Program-made: the position numbers and the translations under genes
From: Enterobacteriaceae bacterium UBA2655
Lineage (GTDB): Bacteria; Pseudomonadota; Gammaproteobacteria; Enterobacterales; Enterobacteriaceae
NCBI GenBank assembly: GCA_002359495.1
Contig: DENB01000074.1
Location: 1-27,593 of the forward strand
Length of the DNA: 27,593 bases
Direction of reading: 5' to 3'
In this document: in pieces, positions 1-11,140 of the stretch
Numbering within the stretch: position 1 is the first letter of the stretch
How the letters are laid out: every line of letters begins with the position of its first letter
Notes under the pieces: model-generated
The model's database searches: none
What the model was told of the DNA's origin: nothing
Seen by the model: the letters and a program-made list of their open reading frames with translations, nothing else

Positions 1-362
1 CCGGTGCCGGTGCCGAGATCGAGCAGCGAGGCGGGAGAGGATGGCAGCCGGGCGAGCGCCAGCTCCACCAGCAGTTCGGTATCGGGACGCGGGATCAGCG
101 TGGCGTCGTTGACGCGCAGCGGCAGTGACCAGAACTCCCGTTCGCCCACCAGATGCGCGATCGGCTCGCCCCAGGCGCGTCGGCCGATAAGCATCTCCAG
201 CTGCGCCAGCTGAGCGGCGCTCAACGTCGTTTCGTCAAAGGCGACCAGCCAGCTGCGGGATTTGCCGGTGACGTGAGATAACAGAATTTCGGCATCGCGC
301 TTCGGGCTTTCCCCGCCGCTCAGCGCGGCGACAGCCTGCTTAAGCCATTGCCGTATCTCCAT
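1..362 (-). CDS. prmC: Peptide chain release factor N5-glutamine methyltransferase PrmC (partial, N-terminal part)
   Basis: The first 120 codons are present and the gene runs off the left edge. It begins [11 protein letters not shown], then shows the PrmC N-terminal helical domain ([32 protein letters not shown]) and ends in SAM-binding motif I, LDLGTGTG. PrmC uses S-adenosylmethionine to methylate the glutamine of the GGQ motif in RF1 and RF2. Its ATG (362-360) overlaps the TAA of prfA (364-362) as TAATG, so the two genes are probably translationally coupled and the enzyme is made next to one of its substrates. The catalytic NPPY motif lies beyond the window. No frameshift is seen in the visible part. 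Confidence 0.95.
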   Translation of the reverse strand, partial: MEIRQWLKQAVAALSGGESPKRDAEILLSHVTGKSRSWLVAFDETTLSAAQLAQLEMLIGRRAWGEPIAHLVGEREFWSLPLRVNDATLIPRPDTELLVELALARLPSSPASLLDLGTGT

Positions 363-1444
363 TATTCCTGCCCGGCCAGCGCAGCCAGCTGATCGGCCTG
401 ATATTCCTGGACGATAGGCTCGATCAGCGTGTCCAGCTTGCCTTCCATGGTTTCGTCGAGACGATAGAGCGTCAGGTTGATACGGTGATCGGTGACGCGC
501 CCCTGCGGGAAATTATAGGTGCGGATACGATCGGAACGGTCGCCGCTGCCCAGCAGGTTGCGGCGCGTGGAGGCTTCCGCCGCCTGACGCTTCGCCACTT
601 CCGCCGCGCGAATGCGCGCGCCCAGCACCGCCAACGCCTTGGCTTTGTTTTTATGCTGCGAACGCTCATCCTGACACTCCACCACGATGCCGGTGGGCAG
701 GTGGGTGATGCGGATAGCGGAGTCGGTGGTGTTGACGTGCTGACCGCCCGCGCCGGAGGAGCGGAAGGTGTCGATTTTTAAATCGGCCGGGTTAATGTCC
801 GGCAGTTCCGCTTCCGGCAACTCAGGCATCACCGCAACGGTGCAGGCGGAGGTGTGGATGCGCCCCTGAGACTCAGTCTCCGGCACGCGCTGCACGCGGT
901 GTCCGCCCGATTCGAACTTCAACCGGCCGTAGGCGCCCTCGCCGCTAACTTTGGCGATCACCTCTTTGTAGCCGCCATGCTCGCCGTCGTTGGCGCTGAT
1001 GATTTCGATGCGCCAGCGGCGCGCTTCAGCGTAGCGGCTGTACATGCGAAACAGGTCGCCGGCAAAAATCGCCGCCTCGTCGCCGCCGGTGCCGGCGCGG
1101 ACTTCAACGAAGCAAGGTCTTTCATCATCGGGATCGCGCGGCAACAGCAATACCTGAAGCTGCTGCTCCAGCACTTCACTCTTTTCCCGGGCCTGTTTCA
1201 GCTCGTCAAAAGCCATTTCGCGCATTTCCGCGTCGTCGAGCAGCATTTCAGCCGTCCCGATATCTTCCTGAACCTGCTGCCACTGACGGAAGCAGTTGGT
1301 CACGTCGGTAAGCTGGGCATATTCGCGCGACAGCGCGCGAAAACGCTCTTGATCGGCAATCACGCCCGCATCGCCTAACAGAGCTTCCACTTCCTCGTGA
1401 CGCTCCTGTAACGCTTCCAGTTTGGCAACAATAGACGTTTTCAT
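362..1444 (-). CDS. prfA: Peptide chain release factor 1 (RF1)
   Basis: This 360-residue protein has the normal RF1 length. It recognises UAA and UAG in the ribosomal A site and triggers peptide release. The GGQ motif that reaches the peptidyl-transferase centre is at residues 233-235 ([10 protein letters not shown]), with Gln235 the expected PrmC target. The codon-reading PxT motif is PET at 188-190, where E. coli has PAT as I recall it; the middle residue is variable in the family. The N-terminal coiled-coil domain spans roughly residues 1-100. The gene lies 35 bases after hemA on the same strand and its stop overlaps the prmC start, giving the hemA-prfA-prmC order of E. coli. Confidence 0.98.
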   Translation of the reverse strand: MKTSIVAKLEALQERHEEVEALLGDAGVIADQERFRALSREYAQLTDVTNCFRQWQQVQEDIGTAEMLLDDAEMREMAFDELKQAREKSEVLEQQLQVLLLPRDPDDERPCFVEVRAGTGGDEAAIFAGDLFRMYSRYAEARRWRIEIISANDGEHGGYKEVIAKVSGEGAYGRLKFESGGHRVQRVPETESQGRIHTSACTVAVMPELPEAELPDINPADLKIDTFRSSGAGGQHVNTTDSAIRITHLPTGIVVECQDERSQHKNKAKALAVLGARIRAAEVAKRQAAEASTRRNLLGSGDRSDRIRTYNFPQGRVTDHRINLTLYRLDETMEGKLDTLIEPIVQEYQADQLAALAGQE

Positions 1445-1479
1445 GGTATTGAGTGTATCCCGTGACAGGTAAGGACAGC

Positions 1480-2736
1480 CTAATCGAGGCCGAGGCTGTC
1501 GCGTAAAATTTGCAGACGTTCGGTGTCGCCTTCGCGAGCGGCCTGCTGGAGTGATTTCGTTGGGGCGTGAATAAGACGGTTGGTAAGCTTGCGGGCCAGC
1601 TCCTGCAGCACCTGCTGCGGATCGTTGCCCTGCTGCAGCGCGCTCAGGGCGCGCGACTCCAGCTCGGCGCGGATCGCGTCGGCCTGGCTGCGGTAATCGC
1701 GGATGGTTTCCACGGCACCCTGGGCGCGCAGCCAGGCCATGAATTCCCCGCTCTCCTGCACGACGATATCTTCCGCCTGAACCGCCGCCGCTTTGCGCTG
1801 CGCCATGTTCTGCTCGATGATCGCCTGCAGGTCGTCAACGCTGTAAAGGTAAGCGTTGGCTAGCTTGCCGACTTCCGGCTCGACGTCGCGCGGCACCGCG
1901 ATATCCACCAGCAGCATCGGCTGATTGCGACGCGCCTTCAGCGCGCGCTCCACCATGCCCTTGCCGATGATCGGCAGCGGACTGGCGGTAGAGGAAATAA
2001 TGATGTCGGCGTCCGCCAGGCGGGTGTCGATCTCGGCGAGTTCAATCACCTCGGCGCCCACTTCCTCCGCCAGACGTTCGGCGCGCTCGCGGGTGCGGTT
2101 GGCGATCATCAGCTTTTTCACATGATGTTCGCGCAGATGGCGCGCCACCAGCTCAATGGTTTCGCCCGCGCCCACCAGCAAGACGTTGACCCCGGAAAGC
2201 GACTCGAAAATCTGGCGCGCCAGCGTACAGGCGGCGAAGGCGACGGAGACGGCGCTGGCGCCGATTTCCGTTTCGGTGCGCACGCGTTTCGCCACCGAGA
2301 AGGTTTTCTGGAACATGCGCTCCAGTTCGCTGGTCAGCGCGTGGCCGCGCTGAGAGTCGGCGAAGGCTTTTTTCACCTGACCGAGGATTTGCGGTTCGCC
2401 CAGCACCAGCGAGTCCAGCCCGCTGGCGACGCGCATCAGATGGCTGACGGCCGCGTTATCCTGATGCCAGTAGAGGCTGTTACGCACGTCCTCTTCCTGC
2501 AAATGGTGGTAGTCGCAGAGCCAACGCACCAGTTTTTCCTGCAGATCCGCCTGCTGCCCTACACTAAGGTACAGTTCGGTACGGTTGCAGGTGGAGAGAA
2601 CGACGCCGCTCTGCACCATAGGCTGTGATAACAGGCTGTCGAGCGCCTGTTCCAGCGTCTCTGGTCCGAACGATACCCGTTCGCGCAGAGCGACAGGTGC
2701 CGTTTTATGATTGATTCCGAGAGCGAGCAGCGTCAT
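1480..2736 (-). CDS. hemA: Glutamyl-tRNA reductase
   Basis: The protein has 418 residues, the enterobacterial length. It reduces glutamyl-tRNA(Glu) with NADPH to glutamate-1-semialdehyde, the first committed step of the C5 route to tetrapyrroles. The catalytic cysteine is Cys50 in [22 protein letters not shown] lies near residues 105-120, the Rossmann glycine motif is LLVGAGE near 187-193, and a helical dimerisation domain forms the C-terminal quarter. In enterobacteria HemA stability is haem-controlled through its N-terminus (family knowledge); the start [11 protein letters not shown] is intact here. The gene is divergent from lolB and heads hemA-prfA-prmC. Confidence 0.98.
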   Translation of the reverse strand: MTLLALGINHKTAPVALRERVSFGPETLEQALDSLLSQPMVQSGVVLSTCNRTELYLSVGQQADLQEKLVRWLCDYHHLQEEDVRNSLYWHQDNAAVSHLMRVASGLDSLVLGEPQILGQVKKAFADSQRGHALTSELERMFQKTFSVAKRVRTETEIGASAVSVAFAACTLARQIFESLSGVNVLLVGAGETIELVARHLREHHVKKLMIANRTRERAERLAEEVGAEVIELAEIDTRLADADIIISSTASPLPIIGKGMVERALKARRNQPMLLVDIAVPRDVEPEVGKLANAYLYSVDDLQAIIEQNMAQRKAAAVQAEDIVVQESGEFMAWLRAQGAVETIRDYRSQADAIRAELESRALSALQQGNDPQQVLQELARKLTNRLIHAPTKSLQQAAREGDTERLQILRDSLGLD

Positions 2737-2949
2737 GGCGATTCTGGTTGGGATGTCCCAATGATGTCAGGGTTTTGTGAGGCGCATTCTACAAGATGCA
2801 GTAGATCAAGAAAAGCCATACAAAGACTATGACTGTAATAAGATTTACCTGATCCTGCGCAATTATCCGCGTAATAGCATTGACGGCTTAAATGCGGATG
2901 GTTAGCGTTATCTGTTACGAATTAAAAATGAGTCTGAGGAGATGACCAC

Positions 2950-3572
2950 GTGAAGCACCTGACCCGGCGCCGAGTCTTGCGCCTTTTACCCCTTGCCAGC
3001 GTGCTGCTGGCGGCCTGTAGCGTCAATAAACCTCAGGGGCCCGGACCGGCGCTCACCTCGCCGCAGTGGCAGCAGCATCAGCAGGCCGTTGAGAAAGTCA
3101 CCCACTATCAGACGCGCGGCGCCTTCGCCTTCCTTTCCGACCAGCAAAAAGTTTACGCCCGCTTTAACTGGCAGCAGACCGCGCAGGATCGCTATCGCCT
3201 GCTGCTGACTAATCCGCTGGGCAGCACCGAACTGCAGCTGGACGCGCAGGGTTCGGTGGTGCAGCTGGTGGACAACAAAGGCAAACGCTACGTCAGCAAC
3301 GACGCCGAGAAGATGGTTTCGCAGCTGACCGGCATGGACATCCCGCTGGCGAACCTGCGCCAGTGGATGGTGGGGCTGCCGGGCGACGCCAGCGACTATT
3401 CGCTGAACAGCAGCTATCAGCTGCGCAGCGCCAACTACAGCCGTAACGGCCAGCAGTGGCAGGTAACGATTCAAGGCTACGACAGCAGCGTCAAGCCGCC
3501 GCTGCCGTCGAGTCTGGAACTGCGCGAAGGCGATCGGCGCATTAAATTACGCATGGATAACTGGACCGTTCA

Positions 3573-3576
<4 letters not shown>
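2950..3576 (+). CDS. lolB: Outer-membrane lipoprotein LolB
   Basis: LolB is the outer-membrane receptor that takes lipoproteins from the periplasmic carrier LolA and inserts them into the inner leaflet of the outer membrane. The 208-residue product has a basic N-terminus, a hydrophobic stretch and the lipobox LLAAC, with lipidated Cys23 followed by Ser, which fits outer-membrane sorting. The body matches E. coli LolB as I recall it ([37 protein letters not shown]). The start is GTG, preceded by GAGGAG eight bases upstream; the nearby ATG at 2942 is out of frame and stops at once. The TGA overlaps the ispE ATG by the ATGA arrangement, so the two are translationally coupled. Confidence 0.97.
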
Positions 3577-5515
<1,939 letters not shown>

Positions 5516-5524
5516 TGTTCTCTG

Positions 5525-5550
5525 AGCCGGGCCGCGCGCCCGGCTTTTTT
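5525..5550 (+). terminator. Rho-independent terminator after prs
   Basis: A perfect 8-base stem, AGCCGGGC (5525-5532) with GCCCGGCT (5538-5545), has a 5-base loop and runs into six T residues (5545-5550). It begins ten bases after the prs stop and closes the lolB-ispE-prs unit. Confidence 0.9.
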
Positions 5551-5713
5551 CTGCCCTTTTTCCCCCTTTGCGCCGTAGCGCTTTGACGGCAAAATAAATT
5601 TTTCAGCGTCTCTGTGCGCAGATCATCACCGCTTTGCCATTTTCTTTTTCACGTCATAATTAATGCTTCAGCCACGAAATCATTAGTGGTATTTTGCACG
5701 CAACTTTCCGCGA

Positions 5714-6901
5714 ATGCTGCGCATCATGGCTCTCGATATCTACTCACTCTTTATTTGCGAACTCTATATTCTGGGGTTTCTCAATATCATCCTGGTTTTC
5801 GCATGGCTGGGAGCCCGCCGCGATCGCACCCTCGGTTTTACCTGCATCGCCCTGACCTCGATTTTGCTGGCGGTGTTTTTCAGCAGCCTGCGCAGCGCCG
5901 GGCTGCAATTCTTACCCATCGCGGTAGGCAACGGACTGATCATGCTGGCCTACGGTATGTTGCTCAGCGCTTTCCGCGCGTTTCGCGAAAAAAAAACCGG
6001 CTATACCTGGCTGGCTGGCCTGCTGCTCTGGGCGCTGCTCTGTTGCTTTCCCGGCTTTTACTATTCCATGCCGAAACGCGTGGTGGTGGTCTGCCTTGTT
6101 TGCGTTCTCTATACCGGCGCGCTGATCCGGCTGTTGTGGGGGGCGCGCGATAGCTTAAAGATGACGTTCTGGCCTGCCCAGCTGTTGCTCTGGATCCACC
6201 TGCTGTTTCATCTGGCGCGCATCTTCCTTGATGATGCCTCGCCCAATCCGGTACGCGGCGCTATCGGCGGCTCGCACTTTTCAAACTATGTGATTTTGGA
6301 ATCGATTTTGTTTGTTATCGGCCTGATGTTTACTCTGCTGGCGATGGTAAACGAACGTGCTCAGAACAAGCTTATGCAGGCTTCGCTGCTCGATCCTTTA
6401 ACCGGCGTCGGGAACCGGCGCGCGCTGCTTGAACAGGCGGAGAGGCTTTCCGCCCGCTGCGTTCGCCGACAGCAGCCTTTTACCGCCGTGCTGTTCGACC
6501 TCGATCACTTTAAAAGCATTAACGATCGTTACGGCCATCAGCAGGGCGATCGGGTACTGATCGATTTTTGCGAGGTGGTCAGCCAGTTGCTGCCGAAGGA
6601 TGCCTGTTTTGCCCGTCTGGGCGGAGAGGAGTTCGCTGCGGTACTGGCGCTGGATGAGCGCCGTTCGCTGGCGCTGTGCGAGCAGATTCGCACCCATACG
6701 CAACAGTCGCAACCGGACGCGATCAGCTATTCGGTAAGTATCGGCGTGGCAACCCGCACCCGGCAGGAGCAGGGTTACGCGCTATTGATGGCGCAGGCGG
6801 ACGAAGCGCTTTATCAGGCAAAGACGAGCGGCCGCAACCGGACAGAATACTATCCATCGCTGATGATGCCGCTCAACCCGTTATCCGCCGCTCAGCCATG
6901 A
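5714..6901 (+). CDS. Membrane-anchored diguanylate cyclase (GGDEF domain)
   Basis: This 395-residue protein should make cyclic di-GMP from two GTP at the inner membrane. About six or seven hydrophobic helices fill residues 8-213. A GGDEF domain follows from about 225, with LDPLTGVGNRRAL, FDLDHFKSINDRYGH and the active-site loop RLGGEEFAAVL (GGEEF at 303-307). The place of the inhibitory RxxD site reads PKDA (294-297), so classic product inhibition looks absent. The start is uncertain: ATG codons at 5714 and 5726 both lack a clear ribosome-binding site. The last 10 bases overlap the end of ychH on the other strand. In E. coli this slot between prs and ychH holds dauA. The sensory ligand is unknown. 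Confidence 0.9.
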   Translation: MLRIMALDIYSLFICELYILGFLNIILVFAWLGARRDRTLGFTCIALTSILLAVFFSSLRSAGLQFLPIAVGNGLIMLAYGMLLSAFRAFREKKTGYTWLAGLLLWALLCCFPGFYYSMPKRVVVVCLVCVLYTGALIRLLWGARDSLKMTFWPAQLLLWIHLLFHLARIFLDDASPNPVRGAIGGSHFSNYVILESILFVIGLMFTLLAMVNERAQNKLMQASLLDPLTGVGNRRALLEQAERLSARCVRRQQPFTAVLFDLDHFKSINDRYGHQQGDRVLIDFCEVVSQLLPKDACFARLGGEEFAAVLALDERRSLALCEQIRTHTQQSQPDAISYSVSIGVATRTRQEQGYALLMAQADEALYQAKTSGRNRTEYYPSLMMPLNPLSAAQP

Positions 6902-7176
6902 TGATGATTATGGTGGGAAGCGCGGCTGCAGCGTTTATCGAACTTACGCAGCCAGAAGTAGCGATCCTCTACCCTTTCCCGACCGCTGATGCGAGCGCCG
7001 ACCAGCCACAATAGCGCGCCGATAAAAATACTGAACATCGCGCCATGCGCCAGGAATTGCGGCAGATGAAGCGACGGCAACTGATTGATAATGGAATAGC
7101 CAATACCCGCGATCATGGTCACTAACCCCAGAATCATTAACGCGTTGCCGGCATAATGCGCGTGATGACGTTTCAT
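6892..7176 (-). CDS. ychH: Stress-associated inner-membrane protein YchH
   Basis: The 94-residue product matches E. coli YchH along its length: two hydrophobic helices (about residues 10-31 and 43-62), the linker NQLPSLHLPQF and the cytoplasmic tail DRYFWLRKFDKRC. It ends in a histidine-rich tail (HHNHHH). YchH is an inner-membrane protein linked to stress survival and biofilm in E. coli; its biochemical role is not known. The start at 7176 has GGGAGA seven bases upstream; a longer frame to 7215 adds residues with no counterpart. It converges with the diguanylate cyclase, overlapping by 10 bases. A candidate CRP-activated promoter lies upstream. Confidence 0.92.
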   Translation of the reverse strand: MKRHHAHYAGNALMILGLVTMIAGIGYSIINQLPSLHLPQFLAHGAMFSIFIGALLWLVGARISGRERVEDRYFWLRKFDKRCSRASHHNHHHG

Positions 7177-7234
7177 GCATGCTCTCCCTATGAGAAGTAA
7201 AGCTAAAAACCGCACATAAAGTTAACTCGTCATA

Positions 7235-7277
7235 AGTTTAGGAGATGACCTGCCGTAAAGTTGCGTTAGGGATCACA
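7235..7277 (-). promoter_or_regulatory. Candidate CRP-dependent (class II) promoter of ychH
   Basis: Read on the minus strand, TGTGATCCCTAACGCA (7277-7262) has one perfect CRP half-site (TGTGA) and a weak second half (ACGCA for TCACA). A -10 element TAAACT lies at 7240-7235. A start near 7228 puts the site centre (7269.5) about 41.5 bases upstream, the class II position. E. coli ychH is reported to be CRP-activated. The weak second half-site limits confidence. Confidence 0.45.
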
Positions 7278-7374
7278 CAACCGTAACGCAATTTGACAAA
7301 ACTTTACTGCCAGCGTCTTGATTTCGATAGCAAACAATTAATCACTGTTCGTTACCGAGGGGTGCGTGCAGCCT

Positions 7375-7403
7375 TTGTTATCTTCACTTTCCCGAAGTAC
7401 ACT
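7375..7403 (+). promoter_or_regulatory. Candidate sigma-70 promoter of pth
   Basis: TTGTTA (7375-7380) and TACACT (7398-7403) are separated by exactly 17 bases, 34 bases upstream of the pth start codon. A second TTGACA at 7293-7298 lacks a good -10 partner. Confidence 0.5.
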
Positions 7404-7437
7404 AACGCCCTTTCTGAATTAGCGCAGGATAATCACC

Positions 7438-8025
7438 GTGAGCAGCATTAAACTGATTGTGGGTCTCGCCAATCCCGGCGCGGAGTACGCCGCAACACGA
7501 CACAATGCCGGCGCCTGGTATCTCGATTTACTGGCTGAACGCCATAATCAGTCTTTGAAAGAAGAACCTAAGTTTTTCGGTTATACCGCACGCCTGAACA
7601 TGGCGGGCCAGGACGTGCGCCTGCTGGTTCCCACCACCTTTATGAACCTGAGCGGCAAAGCGGTGGCGGCGATGGCGACCTTTTACCGCTTCGCGCCGGA
7701 AGAGATTCTGGTGGCGCATGACGAGCTGGATTTGCCGCCGGGCGTGGCAAAGTTCAAGCAGGGCGGCGGCCATGGCGGCCATAACGGCCTGAAAGACATC
7801 ATCAGCAAGCTGGGTAACAACAATAACTTCCACCGTTTGCGCATCGGCATCGGTCATCCGGGCGATCGCAATAAAGTGACCGGTTTCGTGCTGGGCAAAC
7901 CGCCTGCGAGCGAACAAAAGCTGATTGACGACGCCATCGACGAAGCCTCGCGCTGTACCGAGCTCTGGCTGAAAGACGATCGCCTGAAGGCGATGAACCG
8001 ACTGCACGCCTATAAAGCAGGCTAA
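7438..8025 (+). CDS. pth: Peptidyl-tRNA hydrolase
   Basis: Pth cleaves the ester bond of peptidyl-tRNAs that drop off the ribosome and so recycles tRNA; it is essential in E. coli. The 195-residue product shows [21 protein letters not shown], with catalytic His22 equivalent to E. coli His20, then [28 protein letters not shown] with the supporting aspartate, and [13 protein letters not shown]. The start is GTG with AGGA about eight bases upstream; the protein starts one residue longer than E. coli Pth (MSSIKL against MTIKL). ychF follows 121 bases later, the conserved pth-ychF pairing. Confidence 0.98.
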   Translation: MSSIKLIVGLANPGAEYAATRHNAGAWYLDLLAERHNQSLKEEPKFFGYTARLNMAGQDVRLLVPTTFMNLSGKAVAAMATFYRFAPEEILVAHDELDLPPGVAKFKQGGGHGGHNGLKDIISKLGNNNNFHRLRIGIGHPGDRNKVTGFVLGKPPASEQKLIDDAIDEASRCTELWLKDDRLKAMNRLHAYKAG

Positions 8026-8065
8026 GAGCAGCCGTGATTTCCGCGCCATAACAGTCATAATTCTG

Positions 8066-8071
8066 TATAAT
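8066..8071 (+). promoter_or_regulatory. Candidate -10 element upstream of ychF
   Basis: A perfect TATAAT lies between pth and ychF, about 76 bases before the ychF start. I see no convincing -35 box 16-18 bases upstream, so an independent ychF promoter is only tentative. Confidence 0.35.
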
Positions 8072-8146
8072 GCGCGAAATTTTTTATTTCGTTTCTGTCA
8101 AAGCACCCCGGTGCTTTGCACACCCAGTGATAAAGGTGATTCAACC

Positions 8147-9238
8147 ATGGGATTCAAATGCGGTATCGTGGGCCTGCCGAACGTCGGTAAATCCACTCTG
8201 TTCAACGCGCTGACCAAAGCGGGCATCGAAGCGGCTAACTTCCCCTTCTGTACCATTGAACCCAACACCGGCGTCGTGCCTATGCCCGATCTGCGCCTCG
8301 ATCAGCTGGCGGAAATTGTGAAGCCTCAGCGCGTCATCCCTACCACCATGGAGTTTGTGGATATCGCCGGTCTGGTAAAAGGCGCTTCTAAAGGCGAAGG
8401 CCTGGGCAACCAGTTCCTGACCAACATCCGTGAAACCGAAGCGATCGGCCACGTAGTTCGCTGCTTTGAAAATGACAATATCATTCACGTTTCCGGTAAG
8501 GTTAATCCGGCGGAAGATATCGACGTGATCAACACCGAGCTGGCGCTTTCTGATCTGGAAACCTGCGAGCGCGCTATTCAGCGCGTGCAGAAAAAGGCCA
8601 AAGGCGGCGACAAAGACGCCAAAGTCGAGCTGGCCGCGCTGGAGAAATGTCTGCCGCACCTGGAAAACGCCGGCATGCTGCGCTCGCTGAAGCTGGACGC
8701 CGATGAGAAAGCGGCAATCCGCTACCTGAGCTTCCTGACGCTGAAGCCCACCATGTATATCGCCAACGTCAATGAAGACGGCTTCGAAAATAACCCTTAT
8801 CTCGATCAGGTGCGCGCGATCGCCGAGCAGGAAGGTTCTGTTGTGGTGCCGGTCTGCGCCGCGGTTGAGTCTGATATCGCCGAGCTGGATGACGAAGAGC
8901 GCGACGAGTTTATGGCGGAGCTGGGTCTGGAAGAGCCGGGTCTGAACCGCGTGATCCGCGCCGGTTACGCCCTGCTGAACCTGCAAACTTACTTCACCGC
9001 CGGCGTGAAGGAAGTTCGCGCCTGGACCATCCCGGTCGGCGCCACCGCGCCGCAGGCGGCAGGAAAAATTCATACCGACTTCGAGAAAGGCTTCATCCGC
9101 GCGCAAACTATCGCTTTCGATGATTTCATCACGTTCAAAGGCGAACAGGGCGCGAAAGAGGCCGGTAAGATGCGTTCTGAAGGTAAAGAGTACATCGTTA
9201 AAGATGGTGATGTAATGAACTTCTTGTTTAACGTCTGA
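8147..9238 (+). CDS. ychF: Ribosome-binding ATPase YchF (OLA1 family)
   Basis: YchF is a universally conserved Obg-related P-loop protein that hydrolyses ATP, binds ribosomes and dampens oxidative-stress defence in E. coli. The 363-residue product has the P-loop [12 protein letters not shown] (residues 6-17), the switch region [19 protein letters not shown], and NVNED in place of the GTPase NKxD motif, which fits its ATP preference. The C-terminal TGS domain ends [15 protein letters not shown]. The chosen start (MGFKCGIVG) has AAGGTGA eight bases upstream; the upstream ATG at 8111 would add 12 unrelated residues. A terminator lies about 60 bases downstream. Confidence 0.98.
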   Translation: MGFKCGIVGLPNVGKSTLFNALTKAGIEAANFPFCTIEPNTGVVPMPDLRLDQLAEIVKPQRVIPTTMEFVDIAGLVKGASKGEGLGNQFLTNIRETEAIGHVVRCFENDNIIHVSGKVNPAEDIDVINTELALSDLETCERAIQRVQKKAKGGDKDAKVELAALEKCLPHLENAGMLRSLKLDADEKAAIRYLSFLTLKPTMYIANVNEDGFENNPYLDQVRAIAEQEGSVVVPVCAAVESDIAELDDEERDEFMAELGLEEPGLNRVIRAGYALLNLQTYFTAGVKEVRAWTIPVGATAPQAAGKIHTDFEKGFIRAQTIAFDDFITFKGEQGAKEAGKMRSEGKEYIVKDGDVMNFLFNV

Positions 9239-9294
9239 TTCGTTGCCATTGCCTTATGGCGTCAATGCATAAGGCATAAAAGGGATAACGCTAA

Positions 9295-9322
9295 AAATCC
9301 ACGCGCTCGCGTGGATTTTTTT
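9295..9322 (+). terminator. Rho-independent terminator after ychF
   Basis: The stem ATCCACGC (9297-9304) pairs with GCGTGGAT (9309-9316) over a four-base loop, flanked by A and T runs. The T tract is 9316-9322. The same stem recurs after the lipoprotein gene at 10397-10427. Confidence 0.88.
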
Positions 9323-9527
9323 ATTGCCGATAGTCACGCGGACCAAACCTCAGCACCTCTATCAGGGCCGCCGAAGCATCTACTTTTCTCCCCAGCGCAA
9401 CCTCTTCCCGCTTGTTTTTTCACCCGATTTTATCTTCATGGTTATAAGTTATATCGGAGAATACGTGTACAGTGGCGAGCGCATAGACTACTCTTTTTGC
9501 GTTTCCTTACACTGAAGAGAATTTTTT

Positions 9528-10328
9528 ATGAAAAAAGGTCTGTTTGCGGCGCTGATCGCCGTCTCCGCGTTAGGGTTGTCCGCCTGTTCTCCCGATAACG
9601 ATAATAAAGTCAAAGTGGCGATCAATACCGGACCTGACCAGGCGATCTGGCAGGAAGTACAGAAAGTCGCCAAAGACAAATATAATCTCGACGTTGAAGT
9701 CACTTCGTTCAACGATTATGTGTTGCCGAACGAAGCGCTGAATAATAAAGATGTCGATGCTAATGCCTTCCAGACGCTGCCTTATCTGGAAGATCAGTCG
9801 AAAGAGCGCGGCTATAAGTTTGTCGTCATCGGCAAAACCTTCGTTTTCCCTATCGCAGCCTACTCGCATAAAATCAAAAACATTAAAGACCTGCCTGACG
9901 GCGCGACCATCACTATCTCAAACGAAGCGACGACGCTGGGCCGCAGCCTGCTGCTGTTACAAGCCCAGGGCTTAATTAAGCTTAAAGACGGCGTAGGTTA
10001 TTTGCCGACCTCGCTGGACATCACCGCCAACCCTAAAAACCTGAAGCTGGTTGAGGTAGATACGCCGCAGCTGGCGCGTACGCTCGACGATCCGAACGTC
10101 GTTCTGTCGATCATTAATACGAACTTCTCTGCGCAGGCGGGTTTATCCGCCCAGCGTGACGGCTTATTTATGGAAGGCAACGATTCGCCTTACGTCAACG
10201 CCATCGTTGCGCGTGAAGAAGATAAAGACAGCAAAAAGATTCAGGAGCTGAAACAAGCGTTCCAGTCGGATGAAGTGGCGGCAAAAGCGCAGGAAGTTTA
10301 CAAAGGCGATGCGATTAAAGGCTGGTAA
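9528..10328 (+). CDS. MetQ/NlpA-family substrate-binding lipoprotein
   Basis: This 266-residue lipoprotein belongs to the NLPA (lipoprotein-9) family of ABC-importer binding proteins, whose best known members bind methionine. The signal MKKGLFAALIAVSALG ends in lipobox LSAC, with Cys20 as the lipid anchor. Family blocks are VKVAINTGPDQ, FNDYVLPNEALNNKDVDANAFQ, KTFVFPIAAYS, NEATTLGRSLLLLQ, SPYVNAIVARE and the closing KGDAIKGW. It matches NlpA more by layout than by identity. No metN-type ATPase or metI-type permease is near, so it is an orphan that must use a remote transporter. GAAGAGA lies about seven bases before the ATG. I found no MetJ box or SAM riboswitch in the 205 bases upstream. The ligand is unknown. 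Confidence 0.9.
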   Translation: MKKGLFAALIAVSALGLSACSPDNDNKVKVAINTGPDQAIWQEVQKVAKDKYNLDVEVTSFNDYVLPNEALNNKDVDANAFQTLPYLEDQSKERGYKFVVIGKTFVFPIAAYSHKIKNIKDLPDGATITISNEATTLGRSLLLLQAQGLIKLKDGVGYLPTSLDITANPKNLKLVEVDTPQLARTLDDPNVVLSIINTNFSAQAGLSAQRDGLFMEGNDSPYVNAIVAREEDKDSKKIQELKQAFQSDEVAAKAQEVYKGDAIKGW

Positions 10329-10396
10329 TCTCGCTTCAGCCCGCTTTTTATGACATAACCTGACCGGGAATTTCATAAAGACGAAACCCGGCGCTC

Positions 10397-10427
10397 AAAA
10401 TCCACGCGACTGCGTGGATTTTTTTTT
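10397..10427 (+). terminator. Rho-independent terminator after the MetQ-type gene
   Basis: ATCCACGC (10400-10407) pairs with GCGTGGAT (10412-10419) over loop GACT and is followed by T residues to 10427. The stem is identical to the ychF terminator at 9297-9316. Confidence 0.88.
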
Positions 10428-10588
10428 CTCCTCCGTTAAGCTCATACTCTCAGTATCGTCTGTCAGCGTCCGATAATTATCGGCTACGTGCTGTATATCT
10501 GGCCTCTGTTGCAGGCAATTAAAGCTGTTACCCGAACGGACATTGTTTAACTCACCTCGTTAACAACACTAAAAAAGTGGAGCATGCA

Positions 10589-11089
10589 ATGAACGCTGTG
10601 GATCAATTTCTGGGACATACTCCCGCCTGGGTATTCGTGCTTTTCGTTTATCTGGTAATAAGAGGCATTAAAGCGAGGCGGCCGCGCGAAGTCTCCTTGC
10701 GCAATCTTGCCCTGCTCCCTTCGATTATGCTGGTTCTCGGCCTGGCGGAGATATTCCGCCGCTTCGGCATTAACGCCGCGGTATTGCTGGCCTGGCTGCT
10801 GACGTTCAGCTGCGGCGCGCTGGCAGGCTGGCGCCTGCTGAAGAAACTGGTCTTTCAGGTCGACCGCCAGAGAGGCGTCATTTACCGACAGCCGGACTAC
10901 AGCGTGCTGCCGTTGATTCTGGCGACTTTTTTCGCGAAATATGCGCTGGGCGCGGCAAGCGCTATTTACCCTACTCTTTTGACCAATAATACCTTCGGCA
11001 TGGCTGAAGGCGGCATTTACGGACTGTTTGCCGGCATTTTCGTCGGTAAATTCGCCCGCTACTGGCGGCGCTACAGCCATGCCGTCTAA
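10589..11089 (+). CDS. Small multi-pass inner-membrane protein (possibly DUF6622-like)
   Basis: The function is not known. The 166-residue product has about five hydrophobic helices (roughly 10-27, 41-56, 64-84, 105-126, 138-158) separated by basic loops (KARRPREV, RRFG, RYWRRYS). The opening pattern, HTPAWVFVLFVYLVIRGIKARRP followed by LLPSIMLVLGL in pieces, resembles what I remember of the DUF6622 family; this is from memory and tentative. GGAG sits six bases before the ATG at 10589, which makes it a better start than the GTG at 10577. It stands alone between a terminator and a convergent glycosyltransferase gene. Confidence 0.75.
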   Translation: MNAVDQFLGHTPAWVFVLFVYLVIRGIKARRPREVSLRNLALLPSIMLVLGLAEIFRRFGINAAVLLAWLLTFSCGALAGWRLLKKLVFQVDRQRGVIYRQPDYSVLPLILATFFAKYALGAASAIYPTLLTNNTFGMAEGGIYGLFAGIFVGKFARYWRRYSHAV

Positions 11090-11140
11090 CAGGATTTTCT
11101 GCCGTCATTATCAGGTTAAAATAAACTTACTGCGCCTGTT

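Noticed and set aside
9323..9527. MetJ boxes or a SAM riboswitch upstream of the MetQ-type gene
   Set aside because: No AGACGTCT-like tandem and no riboswitch-like helix set could be found by eye, so methionine control is not claimed.
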